Positions 54,255 through 62,535 of a stretch of DNA of 64,000 nt are shown here, in pieces. The notes under the pieces were generated by a model that was given only the letters and a program-made list of their open reading frames with translations, did no database searches and was not told the origin of the DNA. Source of the DNA: 66-474 sp051961995 (GTDB lineage: Bacteria; Pseudomonadota; Gammaproteobacteria; Xanthomonadales; Rhodanobacteraceae). Position 1 is the stretch's first letter, and the number at the start of each line of letters is the position of its first letter. The translations under genes and the position numbers were made by a program. Location: assembly GCA_051961995.1 (NCBI GenBank), contig JBQCCR010000014.1, positions 1-64,000 on the forward strand. Reading direction: 5' to 3'.

Positions 54255-54268
54255 GTCAAGACCCCGCC

Positions 54269-55264
54269 CTACAACCACTTCGCGCGCCGCAACACCACAA
54301 ACAGCAGCGTGCAGATGCTGGCAGTCACCGCGATCATCACCGGGTAGGCGAGCGGATGGTTCAGCTCGGGCATGTGGCGGAAGTTCATGCCGTACCAGCT
54401 CGCCAGCAGCGTGGGCGCGGCCAGCAGCGCGGCCCAGCCGGCCAGGCGCTTGACCACTTCGTTCTGGCGTACGGTGATCAACGAGAGATTGACGTTCATC
54501 GCCGCGCCCAGCATTTCACGCATGCCGGAAATGGCCTCGTTGACGCGAAACACGTGGTCGTGCACGTCGCGGAAGTACGCGCGCACCTCGTCGCGGATGA
54601 GATCCTGATGCAGCCGCATCAATTGGTTGAGGATGTCCTGCAGCGGCGCGGCCGCGAGCTTCAGCGTCAGCAGCTCGCGCTGCATGTCGTACAGGCGCTT
54701 GATGGTGTCGCGCTTGTAGGCCTCGGCAAAGATGTCCTGCTCCAGCTCCTGCAATTCCTTCTTGAACTCCTCCACGATCGGCAGGAAGTTGTCCACGATG
54801 AAATCCAGCACCGAGTACAGGCCGTAGCTGGGTCCGCAGGCCAGGTGCGCGGGCGACTGCTCGCAATTGCGCCGCGCGGGCGCATAGGAAAGCGAGGAAC
54901 CGTGGCGCACCGTCAGCAAGTAGCGTTTGCCGAGAAAGATGTGGGTTTCGCCGAAGGCGATGTTGCCGCCGATCAGCTGCGCGGTCTGCGCGACGATGAA
55001 CAGTGAGTCACCGTAGGCTTCGATCTTGGGTCGCTGGTGCGCGGTATGCGCGTCCTCCACTGCCAGTTCGTGCAGGCCGAATTCCTCCTGCATTTTCTCC
55101 AGCAGCGGCTCATCCGGTTCGACCAAGCCGACCCACACGAACGTGTCCGGTTCGGCCAGCACGTCGCTGATTTCATCGAGCGTGATGTTGCGCAGCCGGT
55201 TGCCGTGGGCGCCGTAGGCGACGCAGTTGGCAACCATCGGATTGGAACCGGCGGGCGTATCCAT
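54269..55264 (-). CDS. corA: Magnesium/cobalt transport protein CorA
   Basis: A 331-residue divalent-cation channel. A large cytosolic domain (1-265) with the long helix KKELQELEQDIFAEAYKRD leads to two carboxyl membrane segments; the selectivity motif YGMNFRHMPEL ends the first. It is convergent with lgt and downstream of the Lnb-domain gene. Confidence 0.93.
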   Translation of the reverse strand: MDTPAGSNPMVANCVAYGAHGNRLRNITLDEISDVLAEPDTFVWVGLVEPDEPLLEKMQEEFGLHELAVEDAHTAHQRPKIEAYGDSLFIVAQTAQLIGGNIAFGETHIFLGKRYLLTVRHGSSLSYAPARRNCEQSPAHLACGPSYGLYSVLDFIVDNFLPIVEEFKKELQELEQDIFAEAYKRDTIKRLYDMQRELLTLKLAAAPLQDILNQLMRLHQDLIRDEVRAYFRDVHDHVFRVNEAISGMREMLGAAMNVNLSLITVRQNEVVKRLAGWAALLAAPTLLASWYGMNFRHMPELNHPLAYPVMIAVTASICTLLFVVLRRAKWL

Positions 55265-55340
55265 GCGCGGATGATGCGCGCGGAGGGGAACAAGAGCAAT
55301 GCAGTCCGCGAGTGGACGCGTAAACGCAAAGGCTCGGTCT

Positions 55341-56603
55341 TTATTCGCGTTCTTTGCGTTGATTGGCGGACTGCTGCTCCAGAGGGTTGCTCATTCCGCA
55401 CAACAACCCCAGCCAGATCGGCAGCGCCAGCAAGATCCACGGCAGGTTGCGCTGCGGCAGCCAGCCGGTGAGGTTGACGACCAGCGCGGCGATCGCGGCG
55501 AGCGTCATCAGGAACACGAGCACGAACACAAGGCGCGAAACACGGGCATCGCGGCGCGCGAGCTTCAGCATGCCGGGAATCAGCAGCAGCGCCAGCGGAT
55601 CAAACAGCAGCAGGTTCTGGTTGGCCCAGGCTGCACGATGCGCGGTGAAGACCCACAGGATGGTCATGCCGACGCCTGCAATCCCCGCGAGCAGGGCATA
55701 CAGCGCGCCGCCGAAAGCGAAGCCATAGCGCGCGGCCCGGCTGCAACGCCGGAACCATCCGGCCAACGCGAGTGCGATCCCGAAGAACAGGCCAATCGCG
55801 AGCAGCGGCCAGCGAAGGTCGGGCGGCGTATCGGGCGGTGAAGGAATGCGCGCCTCCGCCAGTCGCGTGTCCGAGGTCACCAGCGGTTCGCCGGTGGGCG
55901 TGCGTACGCTGCGCAGCGTCTGCATGAGCTGCGCAGGCAGAAATGATCCGCTCCAGCCGTTCAACGGCTGATCGGCAAATGGCCCCAGGCCAAGATCGAG
56001 CACCAGCATCAGCCATGGCTGGCCCGCCATCAGGCGATCGGTTTGCGAGCGATAGGTGAATGCGCGCAACGGCTTCTGCATCTGTGGGCGCAATGCGCCA
56101 TCCAACACGTCATTCAATGCATCGCGGAGGCGCGTGGTGCAATTGGCGACGTAGTAATCGTAGCGATAGCGTGCGTTCGCCGGCTGCACGTTCCAGACCA
56201 GGAAGTCGCGCAGCCGCGCGCGCTGGTCGGGCGTGAGATTCAGCCGTTGCGCGACGATCCAGCGGCCTTCACCTTCGTAAGTCGTGAGGTCGTCCGACGC
56301 CGGCCACGCGGCGGCGAGATAATTCATCCGGCCGCGCGCGAAGTTGAAGATGAAATTCTTCTCGTTGAAATCGAACAGGCCGTAGTTGAAGGCGATCGCC
56401 TGGCCGTCGCGCACATCGGTCAGCACCAGCGCGTCGTGGCCGAAGCGTTCCCAGTAAATCTCGCCGGGTCCGTAGGTGTAGAGATCCACGCGCAGCTCGG
56501 CGCCGGGCGCGTTCGCGATGTCGGCGCGGGCGCATGGCGCCCAGCCGGTGAAGATCAACAATGCGAGGAGCGCGAAACGCGCGGCGCAATCGCGAAACGA
56601 CAT
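55341..56603 (-). CDS. Lnb-domain (DUF4105) membrane protein
   Basis: A 420-residue protein: signal peptide (about 1-27, ending ARA), a periplasmic Lnb amino-terminal domain (DUF4105, about 30-230) and four or five carboxyl membrane segments (about 270-405). The papain-like pair is probably His56 in WERFGHDALVL and Cys155 in YVANCTTRLRD. In other bacteria Lnb N-acylates lipoproteins. It occupies the place after corC-ybeY-phoH-miaB where E. coli has lnt. Upstream in-frame codons are repeat-derived (RHWAPACAGATD), so ATG 56603 is chosen. Confidence 0.85.
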   Translation of the reverse strand: MSFRDCAARFALLALLIFTGWAPCARADIANAPGAELRVDLYTYGPGEIYWERFGHDALVLTDVRDGQAIAFNYGLFDFNEKNFIFNFARGRMNYLAAAWPASDDLTTYEGEGRWIVAQRLNLTPDQRARLRDFLVWNVQPANARYRYDYYVANCTTRLRDALNDVLDGALRPQMQKPLRAFTYRSQTDRLMAGQPWLMLVLDLGLGPFADQPLNGWSGSFLPAQLMQTLRSVRTPTGEPLVTSDTRLAEARIPSPPDTPPDLRWPLLAIGLFFGIALALAGWFRRCSRAARYGFAFGGALYALLAGIAGVGMTILWVFTAHRAAWANQNLLLFDPLALLLIPGMLKLARRDARVSRLVFVLVFLMTLAAIAALVVNLTGWLPQRNLPWILLALPIWLGLLCGMSNPLEQQSANQRKERE

Positions 56604-56611
56604 GCTTTGAT

Positions 56612-56699
56612 CCGTCGCCCCGGCGCAGGCCGGGGCCCAGTGGCGACATCGCATCATAAGAGCAAAGTCACTGGATTCCGGCTTGCGCCGGAGTGACGG
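56612..56699. repeat. Complete dispersed inverted repeat (reference copy)
   Basis: Left arm 56612-56643 and right arm 56668-56699 are imperfect reverse complements of about 32 bp (CCGGCGCA[G/A]GCCGG core, then CCAGTG). It fills the gap between corC and the Lnb-domain gene. Related arms occur at 37962, 45309 and 47081. Confidence 0.8.
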
Positions 56700-56702
56700 A
56701 CG

Positions 56703-57551
56703 TTATTCGGCGGTTCCCTTGCGAACCCGGAACTGCAGCACCCGCCGGTCATCCGCGCGCGTCACGCTGAAAGTGAAACCCTCCAGCGTCGCTTCCTCGC
56801 CGGGTTCCGGAAGGTGCCCGATCTCGGCGGTGACCATGCCGCCGATGGTGTCGTATTCCTCGTCGGAGTAACGGCTGCCGAGCTGCCCGTTGAATTCCCC
56901 GATCGGCGTGAGCGCATCCACCAGCCACTCGTTCTCGCCCGCCGGCACGATCAGTTGCGGCGGCGCGTCGATGTCGTGTTCGTCGTCAATCTCGCCGACG
57001 ATTTCCTCGAGGATGTCCTCGATGGTGATCAGCCCGGCGACGCCGCCGTACTCGTCCACGACCAGGGCCATGTGATTGCGCGAGCGGCGCAATTCCGCAA
57101 GCAGCACGTTGAGGCGCATGGATTCCGGGATCATCACCGCCGGCCGCAGCAGTGCGCGGATATCCGCGGTCTGACCGCCGGCGCAGCCGCGCAGCAGATC
57201 CTTGGCAAGCAGGATGCCGAGCACTTCGTCCTTGTCTTCGCCGTGCACGGGAAAGCGTGAGTGGCCGGACTCGATGACCGTGGCGAGGATGGCGGCCGGA
57301 TCGTCGTCTATCGCCAACATCACCATCTGGGCACGCGGCACCATCACGTCGTCCACCGAAAGGTGGGCGACGCGCAGCGCGCCTTCGATCATCGCGTAGG
57401 TATCGGGTGACAGCAGGCCATTGGCCTGCGCCTCGCGCAGTTCGGCGAGCAATTCCTCGCGGTTGCGCGGTTCACCGGAAAGCATGTGGCCCAGTCGGTC
57501 CCACCAGGAACGGTGGGCGGGGCCGGAATTACTTGGGGGTTCTGCGGACAT
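56703..57551 (-). CDS. corC: CorC/HlyC-family protein (YbeX)
   Basis: A 282-residue cytosolic protein. Two CBS domains (about 60-190; VDDVMVPRAQMVMLAID, HSRFPVHGEDKDEVLGILLA and MALVVDEYGGVAGLITIEDI) bind nucleotide, and the carboxyl CorC domain holds EYDTIGGMVTAEIGHLPEPG. It lacks the membrane domain of larger CorC proteins. It is the E. coli ybeX counterpart, placed after miaB, phoH and ybeY, and takes part in magnesium and ribosome homeostasis. Confidence 0.92.
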   Translation of the reverse strand: MSAEPPSNSGPAHRSWWDRLGHMLSGEPRNREELLAELREAQANGLLSPDTYAMIEGALRVAHLSVDDVMVPRAQMVMLAIDDDPAAILATVIESGHSRFPVHGEDKDEVLGILLAKDLLRGCAGGQTADIRALLRPAVMIPESMRLNVLLAELRRSRNHMALVVDEYGGVAGLITIEDILEEIVGEIDDEHDIDAPPQLIVPAGENEWLVDALTPIGEFNGQLGSRYSDEEYDTIGGMVTAEIGHLPEPGEEATLEGFTFSVTRADDRRVLQFRVRKGTAE

Positions 57552-57611
57552 GGAATATGGCACGTCCCCGAAGGGGCGGAGTTGCAAGTGTAGCAAGACC
57601 GCGTTTTTCGT

Positions 57612-57671
57612 GTAGGAGCGCGCTCTGCGCGCGGGCGAATGCGGCAGTGTCGCGTGCAGGCGCGTTCCTAC
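57612..57671. repeat. TAGGAGCG-type inverted repeat between corC and ybeY
   Basis: TAGGAGCGCG near 57612 pairs with CGCGTTCCTA ending at 57670 with one mismatch. The ybeY stop codon (TAG on the minus strand, 57668-57670) is inside the right arm. Similar TAGG-starting sequences follow the lipase-like, dgkA, TPM and lgt stops. Confidence 0.6.
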
Positions 57672-58135
57672 TGCCGATACGGATCAGGTATTCCGAACGT
57701 CGCCAGCACCCGCGTTTCCAGCGCTTCCATCTGCGCCGCATCGTTGTCGTTCTGGTGGTCGAAGCCGAGCAGGTGCAGCACGCCATGGACGGTGAGGTGC
57801 GCGTAATGGTCGCGCACCTCCTTGCCTTGCTCGCGCGCTTCGCGTGCAACCACATCCGCGCAGATCACGATGTCGCCCAGCAGCGGCGACGGCACGTCGG
57901 GCGGCAGCTCCACCGGGAACGACAGCACGTTGGTGGCGTAATCGCGATCACGGTAGCGGTGATTCAGCGCGCGGCCCTCCCGCGCCCCGACGATGCGGAT
58001 CGAGAGTTCCGCCGGCTTGCGATGGCGCGCACCGGCGAGCGCGGCTTGCACCCAGCGGCGGAAGCTCGTGGCGGAAGGAATGCCGCGGCGGGGCTGGGCG
58101 TACGAAAGATGCAGTTCAATCGGCGCCATTGGCAT
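57668..58135 (-). CDS. ybeY: Endoribonuclease YbeY
   Basis: A 155-residue zinc-dependent RNase acting in 16S rRNA maturation and ribosome quality control. The metal motif is HGVLHLLGFDH (H-x3-H-x5-H), preceded by the conserved YRDRDYATNVLSFP. It overlaps the end of phoH by 20 bp, the common arrangement of this pair. The stop codon is supplied by an intergenic repeat. Confidence 0.95.
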   Translation of the reverse strand: MPMAPIELHLSYAQPRRGIPSATSFRRWVQAALAGARHRKPAELSIRIVGAREGRALNHRYRDRDYATNVLSFPVELPPDVPSPLLGDIVICADVVAREAREQGKEVRDHYAHLTVHGVLHLLGFDHQNDNDAAQMEALETRVLATFGIPDPYRQ

Positions 58136-59102
58136 CGCGCTGTTCCGCGGCCTCGTAAGCCCGCACGATTTTCGCTACCAGCGGATGTCTCACCACGTCT
58201 CGCGAGGTAAAAAACGTGAAACTGATGCCGTCCACGCCGCGCAGCACCTCGATCACGTGGCGCAAACCTGATCGCGCGTTGCGCGGCAGATCCACTTGGG
58301 TGACGTCGCCGGTCACGACGGCGACGGTACCGAAGCCGATGCGGGTCAGGAACATCTTCATCTGCTCGACGGTGGTGTTCTGCGCTTCGTCCAGGATCAC
58401 GAACGAGTCGTTGAGCGTGCGACCGCGCATGTAGGCGAGCGGGGCGATCTCGATCACGTTGCGCTCGATCAGCTTCGCAACTTTCTCGAAGCCGAGCATC
58501 TCGTACAGTGCGTCGTAGAGCGGGCGCAGATACGGATCCACCTTCTGCGAAAGATCGCCGGGAAGGAAACCCAGTTTCTCGCCGGCTTCCACCGCGGGGC
58601 GCACCAGGATCAGCCGTTGCGCGCGGCCGGCTTCCAGCGCCTCGACCGCGCTCGCCACCGCAAGATAGGTCTTGCCGGTGCCGGCCGGGCCGACGCCGAA
58701 GTTGATGTCGTGGGTGGCGATTGCGTGCAGGTAGCGAACCTGGTTGGGACCGCGGCCGCGGATCACGCCGCGCTTCACCTTGATCATCACTTCCTGCGCG
58801 TTTTCGGCGGCGCGTTCGGCCAGTGCGTCCACGCCGGACTCGGAAAGACGCAGGTTGATCGTCTGTCCGGTCAGCGTTTCGTTTCCCGCACTGGCGTACA
58901 GGTCGCGCAGCACGCGCTCGCCCGCTTGCACCGCGTAATCTTCGCCGATGACGCGGAAGATGTTGCCGCGGTTGTTGATCTCCACGCCGAGGCGCAATTC
59001 GATCTGGCGCAGGTGTTCGTCGAACGGGCCGCAGAGGTTCGCGAGCCGCTGGGCATCGTCGGGTTCGAGCACCAGATCGCGCTGGGTTAGGGCGTCGGTC
59101 AT
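58116..59102 (-). CDS. ybeZ: PhoH-family ATPase (YbeZ)
   Basis: A 328-residue protein with an amino-terminal KH-like region (about 15-85) and a P-loop ATPase domain: Walker A GVGPAGTGKTY, FLPGDLSQKVDPYLRPLYDA, and Walker B VILDEAQN. YbeZ partners with YbeY in RNA metabolism. Its start overlaps the miaB stop by four bases (ATGA). Confidence 0.95.
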   Translation of the reverse strand: MTDALTQRDLVLEPDDAQRLANLCGPFDEHLRQIELRLGVEINNRGNIFRVIGEDYAVQAGERVLRDLYASAGNETLTGQTINLRLSESGVDALAERAAENAQEVMIKVKRGVIRGRGPNQVRYLHAIATHDINFGVGPAGTGKTYLAVASAVEALEAGRAQRLILVRPAVEAGEKLGFLPGDLSQKVDPYLRPLYDALYEMLGFEKVAKLIERNVIEIAPLAYMRGRTLNDSFVILDEAQNTTVEQMKMFLTRIGFGTVAVVTGDVTQVDLPRNARSGLRHVIEVLRGVDGISFTFFTSRDVVRHPLVAKIVRAYEAAEQRDANGAD

Positions 59103-60442
59103 GCGGCTTGCGCATCGGTCGTGGTGATCCGCGCGCGCAACGAATTGGTGAGCGCGGCGGTGATCGTCACATCCACGAACTGCCCGGTCATGCGCGCATC
59201 TCCGGGGAAGTTCACCGAGCGCATGTTCTCGGTCTTGCCGGTGAGTTCATTCGGATTGCGCGCGCTCGGGCCGGTGACCAGCACGCGCTGCACGCTGCCG
59301 ACCATCGCCTCGCTGATCTTCGCCGCGTGCGCGTTGATGGTCGCCTGCAGGCGTTCCAGCCGCTGGTGCTTCACCGCATTGGGCGTGTCGTCGTGCAGGT
59401 TGGCGGCCGGCGTGCCGGGCCGGCGCGAATAGATGAAAGAGAACGACTGGTCGAAGCCGACGTCCTCGATCAGTTTCATGGTCTGCTCGAAATCCGCGTC
59501 GGTTTCGCCGGGGAAGCCGACGATGAAATCGCTCGACACGGAAATGTCGGGCCGAACGCTGCGCAGCTTGCGGATCTTCGCCTTGAATTCCAGCGCGGTG
59601 TAGCCGCGCTTCATCGCGCCGAGGATGCGATCGGAACCGGATTGCACCGGCAGGTGCAGATAATTGGCCAGTTTCGGCACGTCGCGATACGCGGCGATCA
59701 GCGCGTCCGAGAATTCCAACGGATGCGAGGTGGTGAAGCGGATGCGGCCGATCTCGTCCAGTTGCGCGATCGCGCGGATCAGCAGCGCGAGATCGGCGAT
59801 GCCGCCTTCATGCATCGGTCCTCGATAGGCGTTGACGTTCTGGCCGAGCAGGTTGATTTCCTTCACGCCCTGTTCGGCGAGCGCGGCGACTTCCGCCAGC
59901 ACGTCGTCGAACGGCCGCGAAATCTCCGTGCCGCGCGTATAGGGCACGACGCAGAAGGAACAATATTTCGAACAGCCTTCCATGATCGAGACGAACGCGC
60001 TGGGACCTTCGGCGCGCGGCTCGGGCAGGCAGTCAAACTTCTCGATTTCCGGGAAGCTGATGTCCACCTGCGGCGCACCGGTTTCGCGGCGCGCCTCGAT
60101 CAGTTGCGGCAGGCGATGCAATGTCTGCGGGCCGAATACCAGATCCACGTACGGTGCACGCTTGACGATCGCCTCGCCTTCCTGGGATGCGACGCACCCG
60201 CCCACGCCGATCAGCACCTGCGGGTTGGCCTGCTTCAGTTCCTTCCAGCGGCCGAGCTGCGAGAACACCTTTTCCTGTGCCTTCTCGCGGATCGAGCAGG
60301 TGTTCACCAGGATCACGTCGGCTTCCGCTTCGTTCGTCGTCAGCTCCAGTCCGTGCGCCTCGGCCAGCACATCGGCCATGCGCGAGCTGTCGTACTCGTT
60401 CATCTGGCAGCCGTGGGTTTTGATGAACAACTTGCCGGACAT
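59099..60442 (-). CDS. miaB: tRNA methylthiotransferase MiaB
   Basis: A 447-residue radical SAM enzyme that adds the 2-methylthio group to i6A37 of tRNAs. The amino UPF0004 domain has its three cluster cysteines in THGCQMNEYD, LVNTCSIRE and GVGGCVASQ; the radical SAM triad is CSKYCSFC. The carboxyl TRAM domain binds tRNA. It heads miaB - ybeZ - ybeY - corC - Lnb-domain gene. ATG 60442 gives the usual MSGKLFIKTHGCQMN start. Confidence 0.96.
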   Translation of the reverse strand: MSGKLFIKTHGCQMNEYDSSRMADVLAEAHGLELTTNEAEADVILVNTCSIREKAQEKVFSQLGRWKELKQANPQVLIGVGGCVASQEGEAIVKRAPYVDLVFGPQTLHRLPQLIEARRETGAPQVDISFPEIEKFDCLPEPRAEGPSAFVSIMEGCSKYCSFCVVPYTRGTEISRPFDDVLAEVAALAEQGVKEINLLGQNVNAYRGPMHEGGIADLALLIRAIAQLDEIGRIRFTTSHPLEFSDALIAAYRDVPKLANYLHLPVQSGSDRILGAMKRGYTALEFKAKIRKLRSVRPDISVSSDFIVGFPGETDADFEQTMKLIEDVGFDQSFSFIYSRRPGTPAANLHDDTPNAVKHQRLERLQATINAHAAKISEAMVGSVQRVLVTGPSARNPNELTGKTENMRSVNFPGDARMTGQFVDVTITAALTNSLRARITTTDAQAA

Positions 60443-60568
60443 GGTGTATCGGAATGAGGCGGGATTCACTAGTTTAAAGCCGCAAGCGCATGCGGTCAGC
60501 CGCTTTTGCGGAACCTGCCACAAAAAGCCGCTTGGCATCACATCCGGGCGGGCGCAAACTTCCTCGCC

Positions 60569-61786
60569 ATGAAGACCGCCGTAAACCATGGGGAGACGGG
60601 CGGCCGTTGCGCGCGGTCGGTTGCCACGCAGATCCCGTTCCCGATGCGGGCGGCATGGGTGCTCGTGTTGCTGGTCTGCGCAGCGTATGCGCTGTCTGGG
60701 CACGCCGCTGCGCTTTATCAATGCAGCGGGGCCCAGGGCGAGACGGTCTTCACCAGCCATCCTTCGGAATATCACGGTTGCAAGTGGGTGAGCGGCCCGC
60801 GGCACTCGTCGCCGAAGCCCGCTGCTGCGAGGCCCGACGAAGCCAAGGCCGTTCCGGCCTCGCTGGTTCGGGCTTCCTCCACGCCGATGCAGCCGTCCAA
60901 ACCCGTACAGAAGGAAGTCAAAGCCAATCCGGCGGTGATCCAGATCACGCCGCTGCAGGCGCCAAGCGCGCCGGTGGTCAGCGCGCTGCCCTCGGCACAA
61001 GGCGTGCTGCCGATCGCCAAGCCATGGCCGATGGCGGTGATGGATGCGCTCGCCACCGTCTGGCTGCCGAAGCTGCTGGAACCGTCACAACCGGAACCGG
61101 CGGCACCGGCGCGTTCGTCCTTGGTGCAACCCGCGTCTGCATCCACCAAGGCGCCGCTGAGCGCATCCGTTGATGGGGCTTCGCCCGCGCCGAAGCGTGG
61201 CGCGGTGTACCGGATCACGCGCAAGGACGGCACCGTCGAGTACACCAATATCGCCGCGCGCGCGCAGGGCGCGAACGCGACGACGCTGTTCACGTACATC
61301 ATCACCTGTTACGCCTGCAACCTGCGCTCGCGGGTGGACTGGAACACCGTGGCGTTGCACCTCCACGATTACGGCGATGCGATCCATGCCGCCGCAGCGA
61401 AGAACGGGGTGAGTGAAGCGTTGCTGCGTGCGATCATCCACGCCGAATCCGCTTTCAATCCGCGTGCGCTGTCGTACAAGGGGGCACAGGGCTTGATGCA
61501 ATTGATGCCGGGCACGGCCGCCGACATGGGCGTGACCGATGCGTTCGATGCGAGACAGAACATCGGCGGTGGTGCGAAATACCTCGCGCAATTGTTGAGG
61601 GACTTCAACGGCAACGCGACGCTCGCCGCGGCGGCCTACAACGCGGGCGAGGGTGCCGTGCGCAAATACAACGGCGTGCCGCCCTACGACGAGACGCAGG
61701 TGTACGTGAAACGCGTGGCGATCCTGCGCGACCGCTACCTGAAAGCGCTGCATCCCGCTGCGCTGGCGGCAGCGGGCGTGCAATGA
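60569..61786 (+). CDS. Lytic transglycosylase with DUF4124-like amino domain
   Basis: A 405-residue periplasmic cell-wall enzyme. A signal segment (RAAWVLVLLVCAAYALSGHA) is followed by a DUF4124-like piece (ALYQCSGAQGETVFTSHP), a long Pro/Ala linker, a second region VYRITRKDGTVEYTNI with two cysteines, and a carboxyl SLT domain with the catalytic Glu in IIHAESAFNPRALSYKGAQG, then LMQLMPGTA and AAAYNAGEGAV. The start may be ATG 60644, which gives a tighter signal peptide; neither start has a clear ribosome site. It is divergent from miaB. Confidence 0.88.
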   Translation: MKTAVNHGETGGRCARSVATQIPFPMRAAWVLVLLVCAAYALSGHAAALYQCSGAQGETVFTSHPSEYHGCKWVSGPRHSSPKPAAARPDEAKAVPASLVRASSTPMQPSKPVQKEVKANPAVIQITPLQAPSAPVVSALPSAQGVLPIAKPWPMAVMDALATVWLPKLLEPSQPEPAAPARSSLVQPASASTKAPLSASVDGASPAPKRGAVYRITRKDGTVEYTNIAARAQGANATTLFTYIITCYACNLRSRVDWNTVALHLHDYGDAIHAAAAKNGVSEALLRAIIHAESAFNPRALSYKGAQGLMQLMPGTAADMGVTDAFDARQNIGGGAKYLAQLLRDFNGNATLAAAAYNAGEGAVRKYNGVPPYDETQVYVKRVAILRDRYLKALHPAALAAAGVQ

Positions 61787-61935
61787 TCTGTAGATTGGGG
61801 TGAACGCTTTTTCGCGAACCCTAACGAATGTGCGATGAATGTGGGGTTGCAGAGAGCGGCTCACCCCAACCTGCGCGAGCTGCAGTGCGCCGCCAACGCT
61901 GCTTCCCGGATTGGCGATTGCTTCGTATTGAGCCG

Positions 61936-62454
61936 ATGGAGGGTCAAGTGAAATCGCATTTCTCCATGATGGCTCGTTACAACGCTTGGGCGAACGCAAG
62001 GCTCTACAAAATGGCCGCAAGCTTGCCTGACGGCTCGTACCGGCGTGAGGTAGGCGCGTACTTCAAGAGCCTGCATGGCACCTTGAATCATATTCTTGCA
62101 ACAGATCGAATCTGGATGCGAAGGCTTACCGGAGTGGGTGACCATCCCGACAAATTGAACGCGATCGTATTCGACGATTTTGCATCTCTGCAGACGGCGC
62201 GAACCGCCGAGGATGCGCGCATCCTCGACTTCGTGGAAAGTCTTGACGAGTCGAGGTTTGGCGAGGTCCTGGATTACCGCACTTTGAATGGAACGCCGCA
62301 ACGGCAACCCATCTGCGAAATACTCTCGCATTTATTCAATCATCAGACGCATCATCGCGGCCAGGCCCACGCCATCCTCACCATTGTCGGGGTCGTGGAA
62401 CCTGAGCCGCTGGATCTCTTGATCATGCAACGCCTGGCGGCGAAACCCGCGTAG
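61936..62454 (+). CDS. DinB-family protein
   Basis: A 172-residue four-helix DinB/YfiT-type protein. The three metal-binding histidines are visible in HGTLNHILATD and FNHQTHHRGQAH, and the start MARYNAWANARLYKMAASLP is typical. Members are metal-dependent thiol transferases or of unknown activity. Its base composition is a little more AT-rich than its neighbours, which may hint at recent acquisition. ATG 61936 is used; ATG 61966 is in frame. Confidence 0.86.
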   Translation: MEGQVKSHFSMMARYNAWANARLYKMAASLPDGSYRREVGAYFKSLHGTLNHILATDRIWMRRLTGVGDHPDKLNAIVFDDFASLQTARTAEDARILDFVESLDESRFGEVLDYRTLNGTPQRQPICEILSHLFNHQTHHRGQAHAILTIVGVVEPEPLDLLIMQRLAAKPA

Positions 62455-62535
62455 CAGAATCCGCCGGCGGCTTCCGCCGTGATGTTTGGCACTCGGGATT
62501 GATGGCACGGCTGCACCGGTTCCGCTCCACCCGGA

